Shown here piece by piece: positions 42,144 to 50,923 of a stretch of 64,000 nucleotides of DNA. The stretch is from Streptomyces pilosus (GTDB lineage: Bacteria; Actinomycetota; Actinomycetes; Streptomycetales; Streptomycetaceae), in the NCBI RefSeq assembly GCF_014649835.1, contig NZ_BMTU01000019.1, positions 1-64,000 on the forward strand, given 5' to 3'. The notes under the pieces were generated by a model. That model was not told the DNA's origin. It saw only the letters and a program-made list of their open reading frames with translations, and did not search any database. Position 1 is the first letter of the stretch; each line of letters begins with the position of its first letter. A program made the position numbers and the translations under genes.

Positions 42144-42791
42144 TCAGCTCTCGCCGCCGCCGTCCGCCGCCCGGGACCGGGACGGCGCGTTGGCCGCGAG
42201 GAAGGCGTCGACGACGGCGTGCACGTACTCCTCGCCGAAGGTGCGCTCGGCCAGCAGCCGGCGGAACATCAGCGGGCCCGCGAGCTGGTCGATGGCCAGC
42301 TCGGTGTCCAGGTCGCCGGGCAGTTCGCCGCTCTCCTTCGCGCGCTCCACGATCGCGCGGAACCCTCCGGAGCCCGCCTGGTACAGCGACTCCTTGAGCC
42401 TGGCGAAGGTGGGGTCCACGCCGGCGCGCTCGACGACCACCCGCATGCCCCGTTCCCCCACCGGGTCGTGCAGCAGGGACCGCAGTCCGTGGAGCTGACC
42501 GACCAGGTCGTCACGGAGGACACCGGTCCGCGCGGGGCGGGCGCTCGCGATGCGCTGGGCGATGGCCTCGTAGATGAGGGAGGGGGAGTCCGGCCAGTGG
42601 CGGTACAGGGTGGTGCGGCCCACCCCGCTGCGGGCCGCGACGGCGACATGGGTGACCGCGGACCACCCCTGCTCCACGAGCAGTTCCTGGGCCGCCGCGA
42701 GGGCTGCGGCCCTGCTCCGGGCCGCCCGTGGGTCGATGCCGCGCCCCCGCGTCCGCGAAGTGCCTCCTGCGGGGTCGGCCGGCACGGGCAT
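42144..42791 (-). CDS. TetR-family regulator (tailoring block)
   Basis: The 215-residue protein has a TetR HTH at about residues 28-72 (ELLVEQGWSAVTHVAVAARSGVGRTTLYRHW) and a TetR_C-type domain. It is not a close relative of the paired TetR proteins at 1.2 and 27.6 kb. It lies just downstream of the NmrA-like gene on the same strand, about 100 bases away, so it may regulate the FAD-hydroxylase/NmrA transcript. The ligand is unknown. Confidence 0.87.
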   Translation of the reverse strand: MPVPADPAGGTSRTRGRGIDPRAARSRAAALAAAQELLVEQGWSAVTHVAVAARSGVGRTTLYRHWPDSPSLIYEAIAQRIASARPARTGVLRDDLVGQLHGLRSLLHDPVGERGMRVVVERAGVDPTFARLKESLYQAGSGGFRAIVERAKESGELPGDLDTELAIDQLAGPLMFRRLLAERTFGEEYVHAVVDAFLAANAPSRSRAADGGGES

Positions 42792-42894
42792 GGGAGCTCC
42801 TCGTCGTTCGCTGATCCGTGGTCCGGTACAGAGTGTGCCACTTCCGTCCCGGCCCGGGCGGCGGGCGGGCCGCCCGGGCGGGACGGGGCGGCGG

Positions 42895-43764
42895 TCAGGG
42901 ACGGTACAGGTGCAGGTGGTCGTGGGCCCAGGCGGCGAAGGACCGGGGCTCCCGGCCGAGGACGCGGCGCACGTCGGGCGACAGCCGGCCGTGCAGCTCG
43001 CTGCCGTGCTCGATGGCCTCCTGCAGCGTCCTGATCACCCCGTTCACGGTCTCCTCGGAGAAGTGGCGCAGCATCATCTCCCGCTGCACGGAGAGCGGCA
43101 CCGTCTCGAAGCGCAGGTCACGGCCCAGCAGCGACCCGAGCACGGCGAGCTGCTCACGGGCCGTGAGCGCCTGCGGTCCCGTCAGGTCGTACACCTGGCC
43201 CCGGTGCCCTTCCCCGGTGAGCGCCCGCACCGCCACCTCGGCGATGTCACGCGGGTCCACGATCGCCTCCGGTACGTCCGCGAGCGGCCCGCGGGCCACT
43301 CCCTCGGCCTTGATCGACTCGGCCCAGCCGAGGTTCATGCTCATGAAGCCGTTCGGCCTCAGGATCGTCCAGGCGATCCCGGAGTCCCGCAGTGCCTCCT
43401 CGGCGACACGGTGCCAGTGGCCCAGCGGGTTGCTCTCCGCGTCCTCGGCCATCTCCACCCCGAGGGTGGACAGCTGCACGATGTGCTCGACGCCCGCCTC
43501 GCGCGCGGCGGCCACCAGATGCGCGTCGTGCGTCGCCTTGTTCGCGCCGAGCGACATCAGGAAGACCTTCTGCACCCCGTCCAGCGCGGGCGCCAGCGTC
43601 TCCGGGCGCCCCAGGTCGGCCGCGACCACCTCCAGGTCCGCTCCCCCGTCGAACGCCGCCCGGCCCGGGTCGCGGGTGAGCGCCCGCACCTTGTGCCCGT
43701 CGGCGCGCAGCAGCGCCAGCACCTTGCCGCCCACGTTTCCCGTGGCTCCGGTCACCAGAATCAT
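42895..43764 (-). CDS. NmrA-like NAD(P)-binding protein
   Basis: The 289-residue protein starts MILVTGATGNVGGKVLALL, with the atypical-SDR cofactor motif, and continues LSTLGVEMAEDAESN and WTILRPNGFMSMNLGW. That pattern fits the NmrA/TMR family, which holds both redox sensors and true reductases. The ATG at 43,764 has GGAGGAG 7 bases upstream, better than an in-frame ATG at 43,779. In polyketide clusters relatives act as ketoreductases or epimerase-like enzymes. It follows the FAD hydroxylase gene by about 95 bases. Confidence 0.82.
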   Translation of the reverse strand: MILVTGATGNVGGKVLALLRADGHKVRALTRDPGRAAFDGGADLEVVAADLGRPETLAPALDGVQKVFLMSLGANKATHDAHLVAAAREAGVEHIVQLSTLGVEMAEDAESNPLGHWHRVAEEALRDSGIAWTILRPNGFMSMNLGWAESIKAEGVARGPLADVPEAIVDPRDIAEVAVRALTGEGHRGQVYDLTGPQALTAREQLAVLGSLLGRDLRFETVPLSVQREMMLRHFSEETVNGVIRTLQEAIEHGSELHGRLSPDVRRVLGREPRSFAAWAHDHLHLYRP

Positions 43765-43859
43765 CGTCGTCTCCTCCATCGTCCGAACAGGTGTGGGGTG
43801 GCTCGTCGGTACCGAGGGGCCGGCCCGTGAGGGTGGGCGGGCCGGCCCGGGGGGTGGTG

Positions 43860-45479
43860 CTAGAGGACCGGGCCGGGGCGGTCCAGGACGGTGCGCAGGG
43901 CGCTCTCCAGCGCCTTCCGCGCGGCGTCGGCGTCCGCGGCCGGGCCCTTGGAGCGCCAGGCGACGAAGCGGTCGGGCCGCACCAGCACCGCACCCGCCCC
44001 GGTCACGCCGTAGCTCTTCTCCCACTCGGCACCGGCGAGCCGGTGCACCGGCAGGGTGATGCCGAGCCGGCCGGCCGCCCCGGCGGCCGCGGCCGTCCAC
44101 GCGTCACCGGTGCCCTCCCCGGTGAGCAGCACGAAGGACCTGCCGAACAGGGCGGTGGTGGACGCCGCCGGTGAGCCCTCGGGCAGCACCACGTAGGGCG
44201 CCCGCGATCCGGGCCGGCCGGTCGGGGCGGCGGGGTCCTCCAGCAACTCCCCGGCGTCGTCGGGCTCGCGGACCACGGCGCCGTTCGCGCAGCGGTAGCC
44301 GAAGGCCTGGACCACGGGCGGGAGCGGATCGGCGAGCGCACCGTCGTCCAGGTAGCCCGCGAGCCGTTCCACGGTGTTGCGCAGCTGCTGCTCCCCGATC
44401 ATCTCCGAGACCGGACGGCGTTCCGCGTCGTGGCTGTCGAGCAGTCCGGGACCGGCCTCCCCCTTGACGACCATCGCCAGCTTCCACGCCAGGTAGAAGC
44501 CGTCGGTGATCGCGGTGTTGCCGCCGAGGCCGCCCGGTGCGGGCACCAGCCTGGCCGCGTCGCCCACCAGGTGGACGCGGCCCTCGCTGAACCGGTCGGC
44601 GATCTCACTGACGATGTCGGTGCGCCCCGTCTCGACGACCTTCATCGCCAGGTCGGGCAGGCCCAGCCCCGTACGGACCAGTTCCACGCACCGCTCCTCG
44701 GTGAAGGCGGCGAAGTCCGGCGGATTGCGGGACATGCCGAGCACGTAGCCGTAACGGCCCGGCACGTCCGTGGTGTAGAAGACGCCGGGCACCGGCTGCT
44801 GGAGCCAGAAGAGCGCGAACTTACGGCCTTCCGCGACGCCGGGCAGCTGCCGCAGCGGTCCGCTCAGGTCGGCGTCGAAGAAGACCCGGAAGATCTCACC
44901 GAGGTTCCCGCGGCCGTGCATGGCGATGCCCAGCTTCCGGCGCACGGCGCTGTGCGCGCCGTCGGCCCCCACCACGTGGTCGGCGGTCACCGTCCGCTCC
45001 GTGCCGGTGCGCACGTCCCTCAGTACCGCGGTGACCGCGTCCGCGGACTGGGTGAGGGAGACCAGCTCGGTGTCGAAGCGGAGCTCGGCGCCGAGTTCCG
45101 CGGCCCGGTCGGCCAGGATCACCTCGGTCCGCTCCTGACCCGCCATCGCCCAGTTCTCGGGCGAGACGTGCCGCATCGCCATCTCGCCCTCGGTCATGAT
45201 CCGCTTGAGGACGGGGCCGGCGAGGCTGTCGGCCACCACCATGTAGAACTCGCCGGTGCCGGCGTCGGGCCCCGCGGCGGCGATCCGGTCGGCGATGCCG
45301 CCGATCCGCAGCGCCTCCATGGTGTGGGGGTACTGTCCACGCGCCTTCATGATGACCGACGTGCCCGGGTGTTTCTCCACCACCAGCGGCCGGACGCCGT
45401 GGAGGCCCAGGAACAGCGCGGTGGTGAGGCCCGCGAGGCCGCCGCCCACGATGAGAACGGGTACGTGCTCGTCCGACAC
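43860..45479 (-). CDS. FAD-dependent aromatic hydroxylase (PgaE/RdmE type)
   Basis: The 539-residue flavoprotein monooxygenase has the dinucleotide motif VLIVGGGLAGLTTALF at residues 8-23, the DG-type motif VVGADGAHSAVRRKLG near 175 and the FAD ribityl motif GDAARLVPAPGGLGGNT near 300. A C-terminal thioredoxin-like region of about 150 residues ends the protein. Relatives hydroxylate angucycline and anthracycline intermediates with NADPH and oxygen. GTG start after AAGGAGTGGCC. It is divergent from the ABM-domain gene with a 225-base gap. Confidence 0.92.
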   Translation of the reverse strand: MSDEHVPVLIVGGGLAGLTTALFLGLHGVRPLVVEKHPGTSVIMKARGQYPHTMEALRIGGIADRIAAAGPDAGTGEFYMVVADSLAGPVLKRIMTEGEMAMRHVSPENWAMAGQERTEVILADRAAELGAELRFDTELVSLTQSADAVTAVLRDVRTGTERTVTADHVVGADGAHSAVRRKLGIAMHGRGNLGEIFRVFFDADLSGPLRQLPGVAEGRKFALFWLQQPVPGVFYTTDVPGRYGYVLGMSRNPPDFAAFTEERCVELVRTGLGLPDLAMKVVETGRTDIVSEIADRFSEGRVHLVGDAARLVPAPGGLGGNTAITDGFYLAWKLAMVVKGEAGPGLLDSHDAERRPVSEMIGEQQLRNTVERLAGYLDDGALADPLPPVVQAFGYRCANGAVVREPDDAGELLEDPAAPTGRPGSRAPYVVLPEGSPAASTTALFGRSFVLLTGEGTGDAWTAAAAGAAGRLGITLPVHRLAGAEWEKSYGVTGAGAVLVRPDRFVAWRSKGPAADADAARKALESALRTVLDRPGPVL

Positions 45480-45704
45480 GGCCACTCCTTGGTCGCTTGG
45501 GTCGTCGGGATCGTCCCGGGCCGCCGTCGGAGTACCGGCGGGCCGGGGCGCCCAGTCTGCGACCGGCCGTTGGAGGTCCGGTGGGGTTCCGGTGGGCGCG
45601 CCCTCCTCCACCGCCGCCCCAACCGGCCGCCAGCGGAGGCGTCGAAGGTGGCAGGGGCGGTCCGCGCGAGCGCCGCCGTCACCCTTCGAGACACAGGAGT
45701 CGTC

Positions 45705-46001
45705 GTGGTCGTCTTCGTCAACAAGCTGACACTCACCGGAGCGGCCGAGGACCTGGAACGCGTCTACGCCCATGTCGCCGAGTTCATGCGCACCCGTCCC
45801 GGCCTCATCCGCTACCAGCTCGTCCGTTCGCAGAACGACCCCTCCGTGTACTTCAACGTCGCGGAGTGGGAGGACCAGGCGTCCTTCGAACAGGCCCTGA
45901 AGGAGCCGGAGTTCCGCAACCGCCTGAAGGCGCTGGGCACGGTCATCAAGGGAGAGCCGCACCTGTCGGACCTGGTCGAGTCCGGCGTCGGGGAGGCCTG
46001 A
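45705..46001 (+). CDS. ABM-domain monooxygenase-like protein
   Basis: The 98-residue protein (GTG start after ACAGGAG) has the antibiotic biosynthesis monooxygenase ferredoxin-like fold: FVNKLTLTGAAEDLERVYAHVAEFMRTRPG, then YFNVAEWEDQASFEQAL. ActVA-Orf6-type members oxidise anthrone-type intermediates to quinones without a cofactor, as small dimers. It opens a five-gene tailoring run on the plus strand, with the next gene starting 5 bases after its stop. Confidence 0.88.
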   Translation: MVVFVNKLTLTGAAEDLERVYAHVAEFMRTRPGLIRYQLVRSQNDPSVYFNVAEWEDQASFEQALKEPEFRNRLKALGTVIKGEPHLSDLVESGVGEA

Positions 46002-46005
46002 TCCG

Positions 46006-46446
46006 GTGTCCGGACCCTTCAAGACCGACAACCCGGTCGACGGTGAGACGTACGCCCTGATCACGCAGTTCTACGCCCGTCAGATGCAACTCCTCGACGA
46101 GCGGGCGGCCGAGGAATGGGCGGACGGCTTCACCGAGGACGGTGTCTTCGCGCAGAACGTCAAGCCGGAGCCCTGGACGGGCCGCGCCGTCATCGCCGAG
46201 CGGATGCGCGCGGGCATGGACCGGCTGGCCGGGCGCGACGTGCAGCGGCGGCACTGGTTCGGCATGGTCGCCGCGGAGCGGCAGGACACCGACACCGTCC
46301 TGACCCGCTACTACGCCATGGTCTTCGAGACGCCCCGGGGCGGCCGGGCCACCACCTATCTCAGCACCGTCGGCGAGGACGTCCTGGTCCTCCAGGACGG
46401 CCAGTGGCGGGTCAAGCACCGCCTCATCACCCACGACGGCACCTGA
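46006..46446 (+). CDS. NTF2/SnoaL_4-like protein
   Basis: The 146-residue protein has a cone-shaped NTF2-type fold pattern: YALITQFYARQMQLLDERAAEEWADGFTEDGVF, then a mid-section RRHWFGMV and a C-terminal WRVKHRLITHD. The sequence is closest to the SnoaL_4/dioxygenase-small-subunit-like branch, in which members act as cyclases, hydroxylases or dehydratases on aromatic polyketides. It is tightly linked to the ABM gene (5-base gap), so a joint oxidation step is plausible. Confidence 0.82.
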   Translation: MSGPFKTDNPVDGETYALITQFYARQMQLLDERAAEEWADGFTEDGVFAQNVKPEPWTGRAVIAERMRAGMDRLAGRDVQRRHWFGMVAAERQDTDTVLTRYYAMVFETPRGGRATTYLSTVGEDVLVLQDGQWRVKHRLITHDGT

Positions 46447-46484
46447 TCCGGCCGGCATCGAACGAGGGAAAGAAGGTTGTGAGC

Positions 46485-46946
46485 ATGACCGAGCTGACAC
46501 GCGAACGGGTGGCCGCGGCGTACGCGTCACTGGTGACCGGGGACCGCGAGCAGATCCTCCGGTACTGGTCGCCGGACGTCCGCTTCCAGATGCCGGGCAA
46601 CCACCAGTTCTCCGGCTGGTTCGTCGGCCTGGACGACTACCTGGCGAAGATGGGCAAGCTGATGGCCGCCACGGGCGGCCGCATCTCCTCCGAGACCCTC
46701 AACGTCCTCATCGACCAGGAGGCCGGCGTCTCGATCGACGTCTACCGCCTCGACGGGTACCGCGAGCACGCCAAGGAGGGCACCACCTCCCCGTACGAAC
46801 GGCTGCAGGTCGAGGGCGTGCACATGCTGCGCTGGGACGACGGCCGGATCGTCGAGGGCCGCAGCGCCCTGTTCGCCGACGGTGTCACCCAGGGCAACCT
46901 GTGGTGGTCACCGGTCGGCGCCGACGGCGAGCGCTACGAGTACTGA
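46485..46946 (+). CDS. SnoaL-like cyclase-fold protein
   Basis: The 153-residue protein (ATG at 46,485 with AAGG about 8 bases upstream) shows the SnoaL pattern: RVAAAYASLVTGDREQILRYWSPDVRFQMPGNHQFSGWFVG near the N-terminus and LRWDDGRIVEGRSALFADG near the end. SnoaL-type proteins close rings by aldol chemistry; others are hydratases or oxygenases. It is in the operon between the other NTF2-fold gene and the SDR gene. Confidence 0.85.
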   Translation: MTELTRERVAAAYASLVTGDREQILRYWSPDVRFQMPGNHQFSGWFVGLDDYLAKMGKLMAATGGRISSETLNVLIDQEAGVSIDVYRLDGYREHAKEGTTSPYERLQVEGVHMLRWDDGRIVEGRSALFADGVTQGNLWWSPVGADGERYEY

Positions 46947-47016
46947 CACGCCGCGAGGCCGTGCGCGGGAACACGCCCCCGGCACGGCCCGCACATCCCA
47001 GCGAGGAAGTGCAGCC

Positions 47017-47784
47017 ATGACTCAGCCAGCACAGGGCCTGCTCCAGGGCCGGACAGTGGTGATCACCGGGGGCGGTACGGGAATCGGCCGGGCGGCCGCG
47101 CACGCCTTCGCCGCCGAAGGTGCCCGTGTCCTCGTGGTCGGCCGCAGGACCGCGGTACTCGCCCAGACCGCCCAGGGCCACACCGGCATCCACCCCTTCG
47201 GCGCCGACCTCTCGGATCCGCGCACACCGCGCGCCGTGGTGGCGGCGGCCGAGCGCGAACTCGGCGGCATCGACGTCCTGGTCAACAACGCCGTCACGAT
47301 GGAGTCCGCGCCCCTGGGCCGCATCGACCCCGAGAACACCCGCGGCCAGGTCGCCACGAACCTGCTCGCCCCGCTGTTCCTCACCCAGGAGGCGCTGCCT
47401 CTCCTGGAGGCCTCCAAGGGTCTCGTCATCAACGTCACCACGGCCGGCAACCAGCGTGGCTGGCCCGGCCACTCCGTCTACGGAGCCACCAAGGCCGCCC
47501 TCGACTTCCTCACCCGCACCTGGGCACTGGAGCTCGCCCCCAAAGGCATCAGGGTCGCGGGCATCGCCCCCGGGCCGGTCGACACGCCGATCGCGGAGCA
47601 CGCCGGGCTCGACCCCGAGGGCATCGCGCGACTGCGCGCACGGCAGCGCAACCGGGTGCCGCTGGGGCGTGTGGGCCGGCCGGAGGAGGTGGCCTGGTGG
47701 ATGGTCGCCCTGGCCCGCCCCGAGGCGTCGTTCGCCACCGGCCTCGTCCTGCCCGTGGACGGCGGCGCGAGCGTCGTCTTCTGA
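47017..47784 (+). CDS. SDR reductase with altered catalytic serine region
   Basis: The 255-residue SDR has TGGGTGIG at about residue 18, NNAVTM in place of the usual NNAG, YGATK as the catalytic Tyr/Lys pair and FATGLVLPVDGG at the end. The segment that normally holds the catalytic Ser reads VTTAGNQRG, so the hydroxyl there would come from Thr. It probably reduces or oxidises a tailoring intermediate. It lies between a SnoaL-fold gene and the LLM gene in the same transcript. Confidence 0.86.
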   Translation: MTQPAQGLLQGRTVVITGGGTGIGRAAAHAFAAEGARVLVVGRRTAVLAQTAQGHTGIHPFGADLSDPRTPRAVVAAAERELGGIDVLVNNAVTMESAPLGRIDPENTRGQVATNLLAPLFLTQEALPLLEASKGLVINVTTAGNQRGWPGHSVYGATKAALDFLTRTWALELAPKGIRVAGIAPGPVDTPIAEHAGLDPEGIARLRARQRNRVPLGRVGRPEEVAWWMVALARPEASFATGLVLPVDGGASVVF

Positions 47785-47827
47785 CCGCCCCCGACCGCCC
47801 CTCGACTGCCAGCACAAGGGAGCCAGC

Positions 47828-48901
47828 ATGCAATTCGGCATCAACTTCTTTCCCACCGTCGGGCCGGACGACAAGGACGCGGCGGACTACTTCGAGGAGA
47901 GTCTGAGCCTGGTCGAACTCGCCGAGCAGCTCGGGTTCGACCACGTCAAAACCGTCGAGCACTACTTCTTCAAGTACGGCGGCTACAGCCCGGACCCGGT
48001 CACGTTCCTGACCGCCGCCGCGGCCCGCACGAGCCGCATCAAGCTGGTGACCGGCGCGGTCATCCCCGCGTTCACGCATCCGCTGAAACTGGCCGGCAAG
48101 CTGGCCATGCTCGACAACATCTCCCGCGGCCGGCTCCAGGTCGGCTTCGGACGCGCCTTCCTGCCCGACGAGTTCGACGCCTTCGGCATCGACATGGACG
48201 AGAGCAGGGCACGGTTCGACGAGGGCCTGAAGGCCTGCCAGAGGCTGTGGAGCGAGGAGGACGTCGTCTGGGACGGCACCTTCCACTCCTTCGGCCCGGT
48301 CACCCTGCTGCCGCGGCCCTACCAGCGCCCGCACCCGCCGATCCTGGTGGCCACGGCGAAGACCCCGTCCTCCTGCGAGCAGGCCGGCCGTGACGGCCAC
48401 GGCCTGATGATGGTCCCCTCGATCTCCAAGCGCGAGGTCGTGCAGGACATGCTCGGCCTCTACCGCAAGGCGTGGGCCGACGCGGGCCACCCCGGCCAGG
48501 GCGAGGTCCACATGAGCTACAACTGCTACCTCAGCGAGGACCCCGCCGAGGCCAGGGCCAAGGGCAAGGAGTACTCCCGGCGCAGCAACGCGGTGATGCG
48601 GGACGCGGTGGCCGCGTGGGGGGAGCGGCGCAGCGAGGGGTACGCGGGCTACGAGAAGGTCGTGGAGAACATCGCCCGGGCGGACTTCGACCGGGCACTG
48701 GCCGAGAACAAGGTGCTGGTCGGCACCCCGGAGGAGGTCGTCGAACGGCTCCGGACGATCCGTGAGTGGTTCGGGGACATCACCATCAGCCTGCAGGTGA
48801 TCTCCGGCAACCCCACCCACGAGGAGTCCGCGCGCAGCATGCGGCTCTTCGCCGAGCAGGTCATCCCGCACTTCCGCGACACCTCGCCCACCGCCGGCTG
48901 A
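47828..48901 (+). CDS. LLM-class flavin-dependent monooxygenase
   Basis: The 357-residue protein has the luciferase-like TIM-barrel pattern: MQFGINFFPTV, AEQLGFDHVKTVEHYF, the flavin-side AAARTSRIKLVTGA, NISRGRLQVGFGRAF and a late GTPEEVVERL. Such enzymes need reduced FMN from a separate reductase; the one at 7,465-7,986 is the likely partner. A Baeyer-Villiger or hydroxylation step is expected, but the substrate cannot be read from sequence. Confidence 0.88.
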   Translation: MQFGINFFPTVGPDDKDAADYFEESLSLVELAEQLGFDHVKTVEHYFFKYGGYSPDPVTFLTAAAARTSRIKLVTGAVIPAFTHPLKLAGKLAMLDNISRGRLQVGFGRAFLPDEFDAFGIDMDESRARFDEGLKACQRLWSEEDVVWDGTFHSFGPVTLLPRPYQRPHPPILVATAKTPSSCEQAGRDGHGLMMVPSISKREVVQDMLGLYRKAWADAGHPGQGEVHMSYNCYLSEDPAEARAKGKEYSRRSNAVMRDAVAAWGERRSEGYAGYEKVVENIARADFDRALAENKVLVGTPEEVVERLRTIREWFGDITISLQVISGNPTHEESARSMRLFAEQVIPHFRDTSPTAG

Positions 48902-49360
48902 GACGGCCCGCTTCCCGCTGACGCGGCGGACCTCGCCGGCGACGGCGCGGCCGGGAGGGCGGTGCAGCCGGGAGCGGCGCCTTCCCACCCCGGGAGGCGC
49001 CGCCGCCGTCGGGACCGTCCCGCCCTCCACCCACCGTTCCCACTGCGCCGTCTCAACCCGTCCACTGCTCGGCAACTACCCGTTCCACAAAGGGCGTCAA
49101 GCGCCCACGACGCCGGTCGCGGCGGGGCCGAACCCGTGTAGCGTCCGCAGTGCCGGGCCTCATCGGCCCGACGTGCGACTCCCTTTCCGCGACGGCATCC
49201 CGCGACGCCCACCCGAACCCCCGGTCCGATCACCTCGGACCGTGCCGATCGCGTCCGGCCCGCGGCCCGCTCCGGTGCGCACGGCGCACCGGAACCACCG
49301 ACCCCGTCCCACCGCCGAAGCGGGCCACCGTCATCAACCACCCCACCACCGGGAGCAGTC
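48902..49360. other. 459-base gap, no gene seen
   Basis: No family-like frame was found. The sequence becomes less GC-dense near 49,040-49,100 and probably holds the promoter of the following SnoaL-like gene. Confidence 0.5.
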
Positions 49361-49771
49361 ATGACCTCCACCGACGCGAAGAGCGTTGTCCTCGCCTACC
49401 TCAAGGCCATCGACGAGCGGAACCCGGAAGCCATCCAGGCGACCCTCTGGGAGGACGTCGAGTTCCGCATCCCCGGCGACCACGCACTCGCCGGCAACTG
49501 GGTCGGCATGGACGAGATCCTCAACAAGTTCATGCTGCCGCTGATGGACCTGTTCTCCCCCGACGTCCCCTACACCATCGAGACCTCGCAGATCGTGGCC
49601 GAGGGAGACACGGTCGTCCTCGACTGCGTGGCCCGCTCCGCCTCCCGCTCCGGCAAGCCCTACGAGGCGAACATCGTCTCGGTCTTCTCCATCCGGGACG
49701 GCCGGATCAAGACCATGCGCGAGTTCTTCGACACCCAGTACTTCGTACGGACGCTGTTCGACAACGCCTGA
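49361..49771 (+). CDS. SnoaL/ketosteroid-isomerase-like protein
   Basis: The 136-residue protein reads MTSTDAKSVVLAYLKAIDERNPEAIQATLWEDVEFRIPG, then WVGMDEILNKFM, and a C-terminal FSIRDGRIKTMREFFDTQYF. This is the NTF2/SnoaL fold, the third in the tailoring block. It is separated from the other five tailoring genes by 459 bases, so it may have its own promoter. Cyclase or isomerase activity is plausible. It is the last gene that I assign to the polyketide cluster. Confidence 0.85.
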   Translation: MTSTDAKSVVLAYLKAIDERNPEAIQATLWEDVEFRIPGDHALAGNWVGMDEILNKFMLPLMDLFSPDVPYTIETSQIVAEGDTVVLDCVARSASRSGKPYEANIVSVFSIRDGRIKTMREFFDTQYFVRTLFDNA

Positions 49772-50074
49772 GGCAGCCCCGGGGAGGTCCCCGGTTCGCG
49801 GGCCCGGCACCACCGGGTCCGCAGGAGCCACCCGACCGGCGAGGGCACCCGGCTGAACAGCCGCACCCGCGTCCCCCTGCCCCCGCCATCCCCGACCGAG
49901 CCGCCACAGAAGCAGTCCCCCGACCCGACCGCGCTTCGGATCCCACGCCACCCGTTACACTGTCGGCGGTGGGCCAGACCTCACACCAGTCTGTCCACAC
50001 CGACCTGTCGGCAGCAGTCCCGAGCCCCACCGCCCCACCGGGCCGGACCTCGGACCCGCTTCCGGCAGAGCCCC
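49772..50074. other. 303-base gap at the cluster-tRNA boundary
   Basis: No gene is visible. A possible tRNA promoter -10 element (TACACT) lies near 49,955. Confidence 0.4.
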
Positions 50075-50150
50075 GCCTTCGTAGCTCAGGGGATAGAGCA
50101 CCGCTCTCCTAAAGCGGGTGTCGCAGGTTCGAATCCTGCCGGGGGCACCA
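50075..50150 (+). tRNA. tRNA-Arg (anticodon CCU)
   Basis: The acceptor arms GCCTTCG and CGGGGGC pair with two G-U wobbles. The D arm is GCTC...GAGC, the anticodon stem is CCGCT/AGCGG with loop CTCCTAA, giving anticodon CCU, and the T arm is GCAGG-TTCGAAT-CCTGC. The CCA end is encoded at 50,148-50,150. The 3' half is repeated four more times downstream, so the gene is an integration site. Confidence 0.95.
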
Positions 50151-50154
50151 GCGC

Positions 50155-50188
50155 AAAGGCCCCGGACCGATCATGGTCCGGGGCCTTT
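50155..50188 (+). terminator. tRNA terminator
   Basis: AAAGGCCCCGGACC and its exact complement form a 14-bp stem with loop GATCAT. A near copy follows the partial tRNA at 60,395. Confidence 0.85.
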
Positions 50189-50236
50189 GACATCTTTCTC
50201 CGACATCAACAGCCGCGGCCCCGAACGAGGCACGTT

Positions 50237-50686
50237 CTAGTCACGCGGGCATGAGGGCCAAGCGTCAGCCAACTCGAAGGCGACGACCGTCCCGCCGAAG
50301 CGGCTCGGCCCGGAGCGCCAGGACGCGGCGATGGAGTCGACCAGGAGCAGCCCGCGTCCGTGAGCGTCGTCTGCGTCCGGTCGCCGGAGGCGCACGCTCG
50401 CGGGGCACCCCGGGTTGTGCACCTCCACGCGCAAGGACGATCCGTCCCGGAACCACTCGACCCGCACGACCCATTCCTCGTCGGCCCGCCCGTAGAGGAT
50501 CGCGTTGGTCACCAGTTCCGAGATCAGCAGAACGCAGTCATCGACCGAACAGGCCGGCTGGTACGGGGCGATGAGCTTCCGGAACCAGCGTCGGGCCCGA
50601 GAGGCGGACTCCGGCGTCGGCTCCAGAAGCATCGACCCGAGTCTCGGTGACCCCTCCCAGGGCTGCCGGTCGATCACAAAGGCCAT
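50237..50686 (-). CDS. Histidine-kinase-like ATPase (anti-sigma/SpoIIAB type)
   Basis: From the ATG at 50,686, which has AAGGAG upstream, the protein has 149 residues. It carries the GHKL ATPase N box VLLISELVTNAILYG and the later GRGLLLVDSIAASWR and GGTVVAFEL. Proteins of this kind are common in Streptomyces and are often paired with GntR regulators or DUF397 partners. It is divergent from the GntR gene, with three copies of one motif between them, so that regulator probably controls both. The pair resembles the regulatory end of Streptomyces integrative elements. Confidence 0.85.
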   Translation of the reverse strand: MAFVIDRQPWEGSPRLGSMLLEPTPESASRARRWFRKLIAPYQPACSVDDCVLLISELVTNAILYGRADEEWVVRVEWFRDGSSLRVEVHNPGCPASVRLRRPDADDAHGRGLLLVDSIAASWRSGPSRFGGTVVAFELADAWPSCPRD

Positions 50687-50771
50687 CAGCACTCTCTCCT
50701 TGCTACTGGGAGGGGCACCACCGCACACCGCACGGGGACGCCCCTCACCCAGACGGAGGCCCCAGGAGACC

Positions 50772-50905
50772 TCTCTAGACATCTCGACCATCCCGATACC
50801 TGTCTAGAGATGTCAATCAAAACGCCCGAAGTCCGCCGGAAGGTGGGTGTGCGCGGCTACACGCAGCGAACCCACGCCGGACCTATGGCCTAAGGTGTCT
50901 AGAGA
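50772..50905. promoter_or_regulatory. Three GntR operator motifs
   Basis: TGTCTAGAGA occurs at 50,801-50,810 and 50,896-50,905, and inverted as TCTCTAGACA at 50,772-50,781. The core resembles the HutC-type GntR consensus GT-N-TA-N-AC. Two copies lie upstream of the ATPase gene and one close before the GntR start. Confidence 0.7.
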
Positions 50906-50923
50906 AGCGAGGAGGGTTCCGGA

